DNA of 64,000 bases from Gammaproteobacteria bacterium (GTDB lineage Bacteria > Pseudomonadota > Gammaproteobacteria > Enterobacterales > Neiellaceae). This document shows, one piece after another, positions 55,655 through 64,000 of the stretch (positions are counted from its first letter, which is position 1; each line of letters starts with the position of its first letter). Where the stretch lies: assembly GCA_017425245.1 (NCBI GenBank), contig JAFOOX010000051.1:35420-99419 (forward strand), given 5' to 3'. Position numbers and translations under genes: made by a program. The notes under the pieces were generated by a model. It ran no database searches. It saw only the letters and a program-made list of their open reading frames with translations, and had not been told where the DNA came from.

Positions 55655-55708
55655 GCTTACCTGTTAGGCTTACAGCCTTGTGAGATAAGGCTTACGCTAG
55701 TGTAAGCC
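55655..55708. promoter_or_regulatory. UvrY/GacA/VarA-like box and CTTAC half-site cluster
   Basis: TGTGAG-ATAAGG-CTTACG (55679-55696) fits the TGTAAG-N6-CTTACA type recognised by UvrY, GacA and VarA upstream of csrB/rsm genes; the E. coli csrB site also has TGTGAG. Extra GCTTAC half-sites occur at 55655 and 55668, and an inverted GTAAGC at 55702 makes GGCTTAC-GCTAGT-GTAAGCC with the box's right half. The cluster is about 65-115 bases upstream of the estimated RNA start and 120-170 bases upstream of the divergent gene at 55826. The rest of the gap, 55709-55825, holds no gene; it has AGGGGAC 20 bases before that gene's start, a possible CsrA site. Confidence 0.7.
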
Positions 55709-55825
55709 GTGGTCAGTAGCTGTGGACTTTATCAACTGTGCCTTTTGTTGGCGCAAGCCGCTGAAGCCTATTGAGTTTCAATCGCAGCACGCCTATATCT
55801 AGGGGACTGTTGTTGAGGGTGATGC

Positions 55826-56386
55826 ATGCTGCCAGCGCTGAATCTGTCGAAGTCGAAGAAGGTGTCGAGCGTTCACCGCCATGGCAATATTGGTCTCACC
55901 ATGGCCACCGAAGGCACGGGGCTCTACTCCCTCACCTGGCGCAATATGATGACTGGAGTCAGCACTTCGGTCACCAAACTGGGCGATAACAAGTTTGTGG
56001 TCGGCCGCCAGGTAGCCGATCTCGACATCCCACTCACCGAGCACCCGCTGGATACCGCCAAACAGGCTTTTCGCTACTTCTTCGTAAACATCGACGTGTT
56101 GGGCAACAGCGACGACCATATCCGCGAATCCTGTGAAGATGCCACCCGCTTTATCCGCCGCATGGAACCGGGCATGGAGAGCATCAAGATCGACAAGCGC
56201 GATATCACCATGCGCCGCCGCCTCGGACGGACGGTTCTGGTCGGGCACAGCATTGAGCAGACCCGCGAGGCGCGGCTACTGGATATTTTGGCCCACAAGC
56301 AGCGTGTGCTGGTTCAGATTAAAGAGCATGACAGCTACACTCTGTTGGAATTGCCGGCTGACTTAGTGTGGATCGATGATCACTAG
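55826..56386 (+). CDS. Unrecognised protein, first gene of the glgC operon
   Basis: 186 residues. No family is recognised. The sequence is globular, mixed alpha/beta, without TM or signal peptide: TGLYSLTWRNMMTGVSTSVT, DNKFVVGRQVADLDIPLTEH, a basic KIDKRDITMRRRLGR and a hydrophobic C-terminal LVQIKEHDSYTLLELPADLV. ATG 55826 has GAGGG six bases upstream. glgC begins 31 bases after its stop (TAG), so it shares the operon and is likely linked to glycogen metabolism or its control. It is divergent from the csrB-like RNA, and its leader may be a CsrA target. Confidence 0.75.
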   Translation: MLPALNLSKSKKVSSVHRHGNIGLTMATEGTGLYSLTWRNMMTGVSTSVTKLGDNKFVVGRQVADLDIPLTEHPLDTAKQAFRYFFVNIDVLGNSDDHIRESCEDATRFIRRMEPGMESIKIDKRDITMRRRLGRTVLVGHSIEQTREARLLDILAHKQRVLVQIKEHDSYTLLELPADLVWIDDH

Positions 56387-56417
56387 GCCGACGAACCCGC
56401 TACCGGGAGTCTGAGCC

Positions 56418-57671
56418 ATGCCGATGCGCAATGTGCGCAAACCGCGAGCCTTCATCAATCCTCTGTGCCGTCGCACCTTCTGCTTCGTGCTCGCCGGTGG
56501 ACGCGGTACCCGGTTGCGCGACCTCACCCGCTTGCGGGCCAAACCGGCCACCCCGTTTGGCGGGAAGTACCGCATTATCGACTTCTCACTCTCCAACGCC
56601 TTCAACAGCGGTTTTCAGCGCATCGCCGTGCTCACCCAATACAACGCGCTGGAACTGATCGCCCATGTGCAGCGCACCTGGAGCCGCTACACCGGCGAAC
56701 ATGGCCAGTGGGTCGGCATTCTGCCCGCCGATCAGCGCGGTGTCTGTGAGTGGTACAAAGGCACCGCCGATGCGGTGTACCGCAACCTCGATACCCTAAC
56801 CTCTGCCGACGCCGATCTGCTGCTGGTGTTGGCTGGTGACCATGTCTACCAGATGGACTACCTGCCGATGGTAGAAGCCCACGTCGCCAGCCAGGCCGAC
56901 ATCACCGTCGGTTGTGTCAGCGTGCCGGCCAACCGCGCCGGCCAGTTCGGCATCCTGCGCACCAACAGCGAAGGCCGGGTCACTGACTTTGCCGAAAAGC
57001 CCACCGACGCCCGCGATCTGGCGGGTGATGACGGCTGGGTGATAGCCTCCATGGGCATCTACGTCTTCTCGCGGGCGGCCCTTACTGGCCTGCTTGATCG
57101 CGACGCCCTCGATGAGCACTCATCCCATGACTTCGGCAGCGACATTCTGCCCGTTGCGCTCACCACTCATCGCGTTCAGGCCTATCGCATCGACCAGAAT
57201 GAACCTGCTTATTGGCGCGATGTGGGAACTGTGAGTGCCTACTATCAAGCCAGCATGGATTTGATCGCCGCCAATTCACTGCTGGACCTCTACAACAGCG
57301 ACTGGCCGATCTGGAGCTATCAGGAGCACCTGCCGCCCGCCAAGCTCGGGCGCGACCGTGACAACCAGCCCGGCACCGTGGTTGATTCACTGCTGTCGGG
57401 TGGCTGTGTGGTGCAGGGGGCATGTATCGCCCGCAGCGTGCTGTGCAACAACGTACGGGTAGATGGCGGCTGCGTCATTCAGGACGCCATTCTGCTGCCC
57501 GATGTGCGCATCGGCCGCAACTGCCGGCTGAGCCGGGTGATTGTCGATGAGGGCTGCGTACTACCAGAGGGCTTGGTGGCCGGCGAGAACCCGGACCTGG
57601 ATGCCGCCCGGTTTTTGGTGGCCGACGGCGGCATCACCGTCATCACCCGCGAGCATCTGGCTGCGCTTTAA
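56418..57671 (+). CDS. glgC: Glucose-1-phosphate adenylyltransferase
   Basis: 417 residues. It makes ADP-glucose, the committed step of glycogen synthesis. [20 protein letters not shown] is the nucleotide loop, [19 protein letters not shown] and the active-site [12 protein letters not shown] follow, and FAEKP lies in the sugar-phosphate site; the C-terminal part is the left-handed beta-helix that binds allosteric effectors. GGGAG lies nine bases before the ATG. No glgA, glgB or glgP is in the window. In E. coli the glgC leader is repressed by CsrA; here a csrB-like RNA lies next to the operon. Confidence 0.95.
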   Translation: MPMRNVRKPRAFINPLCRRTFCFVLAGGRGTRLRDLTRLRAKPATPFGGKYRIIDFSLSNAFNSGFQRIAVLTQYNALELIAHVQRTWSRYTGEHGQWVGILPADQRGVCEWYKGTADAVYRNLDTLTSADADLLLVLAGDHVYQMDYLPMVEAHVASQADITVGCVSVPANRAGQFGILRTNSEGRVTDFAEKPTDARDLAGDDGWVIASMGIYVFSRAALTGLLDRDALDEHSSHDFGSDILPVALTTHRVQAYRIDQNEPAYWRDVGTVSAYYQASMDLIAANSLLDLYNSDWPIWSYQEHLPPAKLGRDRDNQPGTVVDSLLSGGCVVQGACIARSVLCNNVRVDGGCVIQDAILLPDVRIGRNCRLSRVIVDEGCVLPEGLVAGENPDLDAARFLVADGGITVITREHLAAL

Positions 57672-58303
57672 CGCAGGCCGTAGCCCCAGCGGCCGACCAG
57701 CTGCTGGTCGAGGCCGAGATGGTCGAGGATGCGGGCCACCACAAAATCCACCAGATCGCTGATCTGCTGCGGCTGATGATAAAAGCCGGGCGCCGCCGGC
57801 ATCACCGTCACTCCAAGCTGGGCCAGCTTGAGCATATGTTCTAGATGGATGGCCGACAGCGGCATCTCGCGTGGCACCACGATCAGCTGGCCACGCTCCT
57901 TGATCACCACATCGGCGGCGCGTTCGATCAGGTTGTCAGACATACCTGTCGCGACCGCCGCCAGAGTGCCGGTGCTGCACGGCAGGATCACCATCTGCCT
58001 GGGCGCCGCCGAGCCTGAGGCCACCGGGCTAAACCATTCCTCCTTGCCGTAGACCTTGATCAGCCCCCCATCGACGCCGAGATGCTCTGCCAGAGTTGCA
58101 ACAACGCCTTCGGCCTTACCCGACAGCTGTAGCTCAACTTCGGTGGCCAGCACCACTTTGGCGGCGCTGGAGATGAGCAGCGACACTTCGACCTGCTGCA
58201 GGCACAACTGCTGCAGCAAGCGCAGCGCATAAGGCGCGCCAGAGGCGCCGGTCATCGCCAGAGTGATACGGCGCGGCTGGGCCGCCGGGTGCACAACGTT
58301 CAT
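57668..58303 (-). CDS. ubiX: Flavin prenyltransferase
   Basis: 211 residues. It makes prenylated FMN, the cofactor of UbiD in ubiquinone synthesis. [21 protein letters not shown] and the C-terminal [21 protein letters not shown] are diagnostic. The start overlaps the mpl stop by four bases and the stop overlaps the convergent glgC stop by four. The mpl-ubiX pairing is common in gammaproteobacteria. Confidence 0.96.
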   Translation of the reverse strand: MNVVHPAAQPRRITLAMTGASGAPYALRLLQQLCLQQVEVSLLISSAAKVVLATEVELQLSGKAEGVVATLAEHLGVDGGLIKVYGKEEWFSPVASGSAAPRQMVILPCSTGTLAAVATGMSDNLIERAADVVIKERGQLIVVPREMPLSAIHLEHMLKLAQLGVTVMPAAPGFYHQPQQISDLVDFVVARILDHLGLDQQLVGRWGYGLR

Positions 58304-59667
58304 GCCGGGGTCGCTTCGCGCTGAGCCAGCAGCTTGAGCACCTTGTCATGCAGGCCGCCAAAGCTACCGTTGCTCATGATCAGCAGGTGGTCGCCCGGTT
58401 TGGCCGCTGCCACCAACGCAGCGGCCAGCGCATCCACCTCGGTATAGACGCTCGCCCTACCACCGAGGCGCGGCACCACGGTATCAGCCAGCGACCACTT
58501 GATCTCGGCCGGCTGCAGCAGCATCACCTGATCGGCGGCGGTCAGCGACTCGGCCAACTCGTGACGGTGAACCCCCAGCTTCATGGTATTGGAGCGCGGC
58601 TCCAGCACCGCGATGATGCGTGCCTTGCCGACGTTGGCGCGCAAGCCGCCGAGGGTGGTGGTGATGGCAGTGGGATGGTGGGCGAAATCGTCATACACAC
58701 GCACCCCGGCCACTTCGCCACGCAGTTCCATGCGCCGTTTGGGCGGCACAAAACGGCCGAGCGCAGAAATGGCATCGACCGGTTTGATGCCCACATGACG
58801 GGCGGCGGCGATGGCCATCAGGGCGTTGCTGACATTGTGCTGGCCGAGCATCGACCAGGCGACCCGCCCCTGCAGCTCGCCCTGAAACAGCACATCAAAG
58901 CTGCTGCCATCTGCTTCCGCATTGGCAGTGGTCCATTCGCGACCGGCCAGCTCCACCGGCGTCCAGCAGCCCATCGCCAGCACCCGGCTCAGGGCCTCGT
59001 CAGCGGCTGGCGCCAGAATCCGGCCGGAACCGGGGATGGTCCGCACCAGATGGTGGAACTGCCGCTCAATCGCCGCCAGATCGGGGAAGATATCGGCATG
59101 GTCAAACTCAAGGTTGTTGAGAATGGCGGTGCGCGGGTGGTAGTGGACAAACTTGGAGCGCTTGTCGAAGAAGGCGCTGTCGTACTCGTCCGCCTCGACC
59201 ACGAAAAACGGGGTATCGCCCAAACGGGCCGACACCCCGAAATTGCCCGGCACGCCACCAATCAAAAAGCCCGGCGCCAGCCCGCAGTCTTCCAGCACCC
59301 AGGCCAGCATGCTGGCGGTGGTGGTTTTACCGTGAGTACCCGCTACCGCCAGCACCCAGCGCTCACGCAGCAGGTGGTCGCCCAGCCATTGCGGACCCGA
59401 AACATAAGGCAGACCGCGATCGAGCAGATATTCCACCGCCGGGTTGCCGCGCCCCAGCGCATTACCCACCACCACCAGATCGGGTGCCGGGTCCAGATGC
59501 TCCGCCTTGTACCCCTCCATCAGGGTGATGCCAAGCGCTTCCAGCTGGGTGCTCATCGGCGGATAGACATTGGCATCTGAGCCGGTGACGGTATGGCCCA
59601 AGGCTTTGGCCAGGGCCGCGATGCCGCCCATAAAGGTGCCGCAGATGCCGAGAATATGAATATGCAT
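58300..59667 (-). CDS. mpl: Murein tripeptide ligase
   Basis: 455 residues of the Mur ligase family. It rejoins recycled L-Ala-gamma-D-Glu-meso-DAP to UDP-N-acetylmuramate. N-terminal [19 protein letters not shown] and the ATP loop [19 protein letters not shown] are diagnostic, followed by [17 protein letters not shown]. It is translationally coupled to ubiX. Confidence 0.96.
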   Translation of the reverse strand: MHIHILGICGTFMGGIAALAKALGHTVTGSDANVYPPMSTQLEALGITLMEGYKAEHLDPAPDLVVVGNALGRGNPAVEYLLDRGLPYVSGPQWLGDHLLRERWVLAVAGTHGKTTTASMLAWVLEDCGLAPGFLIGGVPGNFGVSARLGDTPFFVVEADEYDSAFFDKRSKFVHYHPRTAILNNLEFDHADIFPDLAAIERQFHHLVRTIPGSGRILAPAADEALSRVLAMGCWTPVELAGREWTTANAEADGSSFDVLFQGELQGRVAWSMLGQHNVSNALMAIAAARHVGIKPVDAISALGRFVPPKRRMELRGEVAGVRVYDDFAHHPTAITTTLGGLRANVGKARIIAVLEPRSNTMKLGVHRHELAESLTAADQVMLLQPAEIKWSLADTVVPRLGGRASVYTEVDALAAALVAAAKPGDHLLIMSNGSFGGLHDKVLKLLAQREATPA

Positions 59668-59739
59668 CAGGTGTTCCGTGACGAAAACGCTCGCCGGTCA
59701 GTGTATCTGCGGTGCTTGCTCAGGGCTACGCGTTGACCA

Positions 59740-60948
59740 CTAGAAGAGAAAATCCACATTGACCGACCACAGTAGCGCCGGCGGCGGATCCGCCTGCGGA
59801 TAGTCGGCACTCTGGTTTTGGTACAAACCGTTGCTCCCCTGATCGGGCACCACATAGTCTAGCTGCAGGCGCCCCATCAGATTGTCGCCCAAGGCGTGGC
59901 GCACCCCGATAGACATAGACCAGCGGTCGCCATCAAGGGCGCGATACGCCTGCTCCAGCAAGGGGGCAGCCGGCGAGTTACCGGCGTCTAGGGTCTGGAA
60001 GGTATTGATGGTAGCGGCCGTGCCGTACAGCAGTGTCTGCGGCATCGGGTAGTATCCCAGCGTCAGATAGGCCGCATAGGATGAAGGGGTAACGGTTTCG
60101 CTATCGCGGTAGCTGCCCTCCACTTGCATCAGCCAGCGCTCGCTCTGCCAACGGGTGCCAATGTCATAAACCGGCATCAGTTCCCGATCGGGATTGACCG
60201 AGGCGGCCAGAACCGGATCGATCAGGGCTATCGCTTGTATCAGGGGTTCCAGAGTCGGGGAATAAAGACTGCGCTTGTGGTACGTAACCGCCATGTGCCA
60301 CAACCAACCATCCACAACCACCTGCAACCGCCCTTCTGGCCCCTCCAGATCGGTTGTGCCACTAGGGGAAGACTGACCATAGGCGAAGTCAGCATCGCGG
60401 GTGCGTACCCAGCCCAGATGCCAGAACAGCCACCAGTCGCCCACCTGCTGCTGAGTCCGCAGCGCAATACCATCGCGATAAGGGATCTGGGTCGCGAAGT
60501 AGACCTCTGCCGGTGGGCGCGCCCAGATGTTGGCGTAGTTCACCAGCCAGGTTTCACCGTCAATAAACTCAATGGCCTGCATTCGCCCCAGGCGCAGCTC
60601 CAACGCAGGGTTAACCTCCCAGCGCAACAGCCCGAGGGTCAAGTCGGCCCCGGGCTCACCATCAGGCTGCTGCTGATAGACCCCCTGTACAGCCAGATGC
60701 AGCTGCTCGCCGAGACGATAATCAAGCTGAACACCTACGACCGAATCCAGCCAGAAAGCGTAATCGCGGCTATTACCAGGCCCCTGCCCCTGACGGCTGC
60801 GATAGCGTACAAAATCAGCATCCTGCTCGCTGAAATGGCTGACCCCCAAGGTGCCAAAGCTGGACAACGCCCAGCGTTCATCCTCCACAATTGCGGCTTG
60901 CGCCAGCAGCGGCCAACCGAGGCCAATCAGCCAGAACCAAGCGCGCAT
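59740..60948 (-). CDS. Outer-membrane porin-like protein
   Basis: 402 residues from ATG 60948. A signal peptide (MRAWFWLIGLGWPLLAQA) precedes a barrel domain with strands such as DSVVGVQLDYRLGEQLHLAVQG and PALELRLGRMQ, ending in Phe (WSVNVDFLF), the BAM recognition residue. It looks like a 16-stranded porin of unknown specificity. It overlaps the stop of the small binding-protein gene and is the last gene of a three-gene sensor operon. Confidence 0.82.
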   Translation of the reverse strand: MRAWFWLIGLGWPLLAQAAIVEDERWALSSFGTLGVSHFSEQDADFVRYRSRQGQGPGNSRDYAFWLDSVVGVQLDYRLGEQLHLAVQGVYQQQPDGEPGADLTLGLLRWEVNPALELRLGRMQAIEFIDGETWLVNYANIWARPPAEVYFATQIPYRDGIALRTQQQVGDWWLFWHLGWVRTRDADFAYGQSSPSGTTDLEGPEGRLQVVVDGWLWHMAVTYHKRSLYSPTLEPLIQAIALIDPVLAASVNPDRELMPVYDIGTRWQSERWLMQVEGSYRDSETVTPSSYAAYLTLGYYPMPQTLLYGTAATINTFQTLDAGNSPAAPLLEQAYRALDGDRWSMSIGVRHALGDNLMGRLQLDYVVPDQGSNGLYQNQSADYPQADPPPALLWSVNVDFLF

Positions 60949-61367
60949 CACTCTCCCCCCACAGTGGTGCCATAGACCACCCGCCAACCAACGGGGATCG
61001 CCTGAAGATCGACATAAAGCAGGGGCAGGGGCTGTTGCCCGGCCAACACAGCCACCTCATCACCGGCCAAGATGCGCGGCGGCCTGCCATTGCCGGCAAA
61101 CACCATGCGCGCCCAGTGCGCTTTGTAAGCCACGGGGCTCATCACCAACACCCGCCCAGCAAACTGATGCTGCACCTTCTCGTCACCGCTGCCATATGGA
61201 CGCACGGTTACCCCGCCGGCCGTATCCCTGCGTAAACCGAGGTAGATGTCACGCACTTCAACTCTGCTCAACTGACCCAGTTCAGCCCCTTCCGGCACGA
61301 TCACCACCACCTCAGCAGAAGCAGCGGCACACAGCAGTGGCCACAGCAACAGCCAATACCCAGTCAT
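60948..61367 (-). CDS. Small periplasmic binding protein-like (PstS/PBP-like half)
   Basis: 139 residues with a signal peptide (GYWLLLWPLLCAAASA). The rest, VVVIVPEGAELGQLSRVEVRDIYLGLRR and SPVAYKAHWARMVFAGNG, resembles the first lobe of phosphate/molybdate-type binding proteins found as short stand-alone genes next to sensor kinases. Overlaps of a few bases on both sides tie it to the kinase and the porin. It likely binds a ligand for the kinase; the identity of the ligand is unknown. Confidence 0.75.
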   Translation of the reverse strand: MTGYWLLLWPLLCAAASAEVVVIVPEGAELGQLSRVEVRDIYLGLRRDTAGGVTVRPYGSGDEKVQHQFAGRVLVMSPVAYKAHWARMVFAGNGRPPRILAGDEVAVLAGQQPLPLLYVDLQAIPVGWRVVYGTTVGGE

Positions 61368-62974
61368 GGCTCTTCCCGCGGAGGCGCCACGCGGGGCAAG
61401 GTCGCGACAACGCACGTGCCCCCCCCGGGCTGCGCATGCACAGCGACCGAGCCGCCCAACAAACCGGTGGTCAGGTTATAAACCAGATGCATGCCAAGAC
61501 CGCTACCGCCCTGCCCCATCCGGGTCGTAAAAAAGGGCTCGAAAATGCGTCGACGCACCTCATCACTCATGCCCACGCCATCATCGATAAATGACAACGT
61601 CAGACTGGCAGGCGAAGAGGCAGTCACTGTCAGGGCAATGCTACCCTGATCCCGCCCGGGAAAGGCGTGGACCATGGCATTGCTCAGCACATTGGTGATG
61701 ATCTGACTGATGGCGCCCGGATAAGAGTCCATGACGAGACCCTCGGCAACCTCCAGCTGCAGCTGACAGTGAGCCCGCCTTAAACTCGGCTGAAGGGTAC
61801 AGACCACATCAGCCACCACCGAGGCCAGGTCAAAGTGGCGCCGCTGCTCGCTGGTCTGATCGACGGCGATACTCTTGAAGCTGTTGATCAAGGCCGCCGC
61901 CCGTTCCAGATTGCGCTGGCTGATGGCTGTTGCCTCGCGCGCATGCGCAATAAATTGATCAAGCGTGGTCCGCCGTAGCCCCGTGTCGATACTCGACGCT
62001 AGCTGCTCAACCTCGCCCATCAGCGCACTGCTGGCCAACAGCGCATTCCCCAGCGGCGTGTTAAGTTCGTGAGCAACACCGGTCACCAGTGCACCCAGGC
62101 TGGCCAGTTTCTCCCTTTCCACCAGTTGCTGTCGCGCCGACTCCAAACGACTCAGAGTGTCAGACAACTCCTGATTGCGCTGCTGCAACTCAGCAGTGCG
62201 GCTAGATACTCGCTGCTCCAGGGTGGCATTCAGCAGTTCAAGCTCAGTGCGAGCATGTTCCGCCTGATGAATACGTTCAGCAATGGCGGCCGCCATCAAG
62301 TTGAAATGGTGAGCGAGGCGCCCCAGTTCATCACGGCGCCCAATTGGCGCACGAAACGCCAGATTGCCCTCCACCAGCTGCAGCGAGGCACGCACCAGCC
62401 CCCTGATGCGGCGTGACAAAGCCACACCAAACCACAGCAACAATGCCGACACCAGCGCAAGCCCAATCAACGTTGCCCAGATCGCCTGACGCTGGGCGCT
62501 GCTGTTGGCCTGTTGCAGATTTACCGTGGACAAACCAAATCTCAGACTGCCCACATTGTTATCGAACAACAGGATGGGCTGGCCCGCATTCACCAGCCCC
62601 CGCCGCACTGCAGGCTCAAGCGCCTCATCGACCAAAGGCAGCGGTTGGGGCACAGTGCCGGCCCCCAGCATCGGCTGCTGATGCTCGTCCAGTAGCAGGA
62701 TGTAATCCAGATGGGCCACATCGCGATCCGTTAGCATCTCATTGAAAAATAATGAAACGGTGGCCAAATCACCAGTCGCAACGGCGGCACTCAAGGCGAG
62801 ATTAAGCATGCGCGATGTGCGTGCGACATCCGCCTGCACGGTGTTAACCAACGCATCGCCAAAGGCTTGCTCGCTGCTACGCACCACCACCAAGGCAAAA
62901 AGGGAAAAGGAGAGCAGTGCCAGCATGACCAACTGCACACCGAGCGACAGAGGAGAGAACATCCGCAAACTCAT
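61364..62974 (-). CDS. Transmembrane sensor histidine kinase
   Basis: 536 residues from ATG 62974, with GGGAG six bases upstream. TM1 (about residues 12-33), a periplasmic sensor of roughly 140 residues, TM2 (WATLIGLALVSALLLWFGVAL), a HAMP domain (RDELGRLAHHFNLMAAAI), a coiled coil, then the HisKA-like box GALVTGVAHELNTPLGNAL with His about 302. The ATPase motifs are complete: NVLSNAMVHAF, DDGVGMSDEV and GGSGLGMHLVYNL. No response regulator gene is adjacent, so it is an orphan kinase. It opens an operon with a periplasmic binding-like protein and a porin. Confidence 0.9.
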   Translation of the reverse strand: MSLRMFSPLSLGVQLVMLALLSFSLFALVVVRSSEQAFGDALVNTVQADVARTSRMLNLALSAAVATGDLATVSLFFNEMLTDRDVAHLDYILLLDEHQQPMLGAGTVPQPLPLVDEALEPAVRRGLVNAGQPILLFDNNVGSLRFGLSTVNLQQANSSAQRQAIWATLIGLALVSALLLWFGVALSRRIRGLVRASLQLVEGNLAFRAPIGRRDELGRLAHHFNLMAAAIAERIHQAEHARTELELLNATLEQRVSSRTAELQQRNQELSDTLSRLESARQQLVEREKLASLGALVTGVAHELNTPLGNALLASSALMGEVEQLASSIDTGLRRTTLDQFIAHAREATAISQRNLERAAALINSFKSIAVDQTSEQRRHFDLASVVADVVCTLQPSLRRAHCQLQLEVAEGLVMDSYPGAISQIITNVLSNAMVHAFPGRDQGSIALTVTASSPASLTLSFIDDGVGMSDEVRRRIFEPFFTTRMGQGGSGLGMHLVYNLTTGLLGGSVAVHAQPGGGTCVVATLPRVAPPREEP

Positions 62975-63161
62975 CCAAGCTCCCAACTGGCAGGTCCCGC
63001 AGTTCTGCCCAAAAGTATAGACACATTAAACTTGTTGCTTTTATTCACGTCTTGAGCCGAATTGCCCCCCTGGCGCGCGCGCAGGCCAGCCCACGCCGCC
63101 CTGTTGCATGACCACCTTAACGCTCGGCCACAGCAACACTGTTGCCGCCCGGTGAGATGGC

Positions 63162-63167
63162 TATAAT
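63162..63167 (+). promoter_or_regulatory. -10 element of ppa
   Basis: A perfect TATAAT in GGCTATAATGGCC, 41 bases before the ppa start. The best -35 (TTGCCG) is only 14 bases upstream, so the full promoter is not settled. Confidence 0.4.
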
Positions 63168-63208
63168 GGCCGCGATTTTCTGGTCAATCACGCCATCAAG
63201 GAACAGCC

Positions 63209-63742
63209 ATGAGCGTCAATCTGGTCCCCGCCGGCAAGGCGATCCCTGAAGATATCTACGTCATCATCGAGATCCCGGCCAACGCCGATCCGATCAAGTA
63301 CGAAGTGGACAAAGAGAGCGGCACCCTGTTTGTTGACCGCTTCATGTCCACCCCGATGTTCTACCCGGCCAACTATGGCTATGTGAACCAGACCCTGTCG
63401 CTCGACGGCGACCCGGTGGACGTGCTGGTGCCGACCCCCTACCCGCTGCAGCATGGCAGCGTGATCCGCTGCCGCCCGGTAGCGGTGCTCAAGATGACCG
63501 ACGAGAAGGGCGAAGATGCCAAAGTAATCGCGGTGCCGCACAGCAAGCTGACCAAGGCCTACGATCACATCAAGGACGTTGGCGATCTGGACGAGCTGTT
63601 CAAGGCTCAGATCAACCATTTCTTCGAGCGCTACAAAGAGCTGGAAGCAGGCAAGTGGGTCAAGGTACAGGGCTGGGGCGATGTCGCCGAAGCCAAGGCC
63701 GAAATCCTCAGTAGCTTTGAGCGCTACCGCGCCGGTGAGTAA
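63209..63742 (+). CDS. ppa: Inorganic pyrophosphatase
   Basis: 177 residues, a family I soluble enzyme. [20 protein letters not shown] holds the metal-binding DxDPxD signature, and the N-terminal [20 protein letters not shown] is typical. It hydrolyses pyrophosphate to drive biosynthesis. An IS4-family element ends less than 50 bases after its stop. Confidence 0.97.
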   Translation: MSVNLVPAGKAIPEDIYVIIEIPANADPIKYEVDKESGTLFVDRFMSTPMFYPANYGYVNQTLSLDGDPVDVLVPTPYPLQHGSVIRCRPVAVLKMTDEKGEDAKVIAVPHSKLTKAYDHIKDVGDLDELFKAQINHFFERYKELEAGKWVKVQGWGDVAEAKAEILSSFERYRAGE

Positions 63743-63780
63743 GGCTCACCACTGCTGACCGATAAACGGGGCCTGCGGCC

Positions 63781-64000
63781 TAATGCCTGTCAGTTAAGAG
63801 ATTTGGCATGTTGTCTAGGAGGCCGCACCGCATAGCGTTGCGGCCTTTTCTTTACCGCGCGGGGATAGTGGCGCTCGCGTCGGGGCGGCAGCACAAAGGC
63901 CTCCGCCATCAGACTCAGCCCTTTCACAACGCTCGGCAGTTTGCCCGGTGATACCAGCGGCATCAGCATCAACTCTTTGATGAGAAATGCCATCGACTGG
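63781..64000 (-). mobile_element. 3' end of an IS4-family insertion sequence
   Basis: The transposase C-terminus reads toward this end, and the edge TAATGCCTGTCAGTTAAG (63781-63798) resembles the terminal repeats of IS4-group elements. Only about 220 bases are inside the window, so the other end, the target duplication and completeness cannot be judged. Confidence 0.65.
63790..64000 (-). CDS. IS4-family transposase, C-terminal part (start outside window)
   Basis: The frame is open to the window edge. The visible tail, SPGKLPSVVKGL followed by FVLPPRRERHYPRAVKKRP, matches the basic C-terminus of IS4-family DDE transposases, where PRAVK is strongly conserved. The catalytic residues lie beyond the window. 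Inside the coding sequence AGGCCGCA/TGCGGCCT (63820-63846) could form a hairpin followed by TTTTC on the plus strand, which may stop transcription coming from ppa. Confidence 0.72.
   Translation of the reverse strand, partial: QSMAFLIKELMLMPLVSPGKLPSVVKGLSLMAEAFVLPPRRERHYPRAVKKRPQRYAVRPPRQHAKSLN

Overview
The window is a densely coded, GC-rich gammaproteobacterial chromosome segment. The supporting genes are plsB, slmA, erpA, a waaF/waaE/coaD cluster, a CsrB-type sRNA, mrcB of the UB2H type and hrpB. The lineage is probably near Aeromonadales or Alteromonadales, but I cannot fix the family from sequence alone. There are no rRNA or tRNA genes and no CRISPR array. Almost everything is housekeeping. 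The exceptions are a small conflict island at about 32.3-37.1 kb, several decayed genes, and an IS end at the right edge.

Layout. 0-2.8 kb: MCE-type lipid ABC transporter (permease, ATPase, MCE protein, lipoprotein). 2.8-9.4 kb: plsB, ubiCA, a FliL-like protein, a decayed diguanylate cyclase and a MaoC hydratase. 9.7-14.2 kb: an OFA-type MFS carrier, the carboxynorspermidine pathway pair and a quinone reductase. 14.3-18.5 kb: an RND efflux pair. 18.7-25.9 kb: erpA, a coiled-coil membrane protein, pyrB, hemL, an ExoD/GNAT/TDT-transporter run and a LysR regulator. 25.9-32.3 kb: mrcB-hrpB, thpR, yicC.

32.27-37.14 kb is the accessory island. It starts directly after the yicC stop codon with a short C-terminal remnant of a lost gene. 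A YhcG/DUF1016 nuclease follows, killed by an amber codon and an 8-bp duplication. Next come an intact TOTE-type archaeo-eukaryotic primase fused to an SF2 helicase, and a MntA/HepT toxin-antitoxin pair. glpE-glpG (with an internal 22-residue duplication in the rhomboid) closes it. 38.4-48.8 kb holds a TetR regulator and an envelope-sugar region: waaF, a GT7 (beta-1,4-galactosyltransferase-like) enzyme, a WaaE-like GT2, two GT4 enzymes, coaD, wzi, an outer-membrane protein, a DXD glycosyltransferase and glf.

48.8-55.2 kb is the conserved mutM/rpmGB/radC/coaBC/dut/slmA block, interrupted by a GAF protein built on a catalytically dead histidine-kinase scaffold. The 583-base gap after slmA is not empty. 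Its minus strand encodes a CsrB-family regulatory RNA with about 18 GGA motifs and a strong terminator. Next to it lie a UvrY/GacA/VarA-like box and further half-sites, placed between this RNA and the divergent operon of an unknown gene plus glgC. Because glgC is the classic CsrA target, sponge RNA and target operon share one control region here; this is the most interesting arrangement in the window. The right end has ubiX-mpl, a sensor kinase/small periplasmic binding protein/porin operon, ppa, and the 3' end of an IS4-family element.
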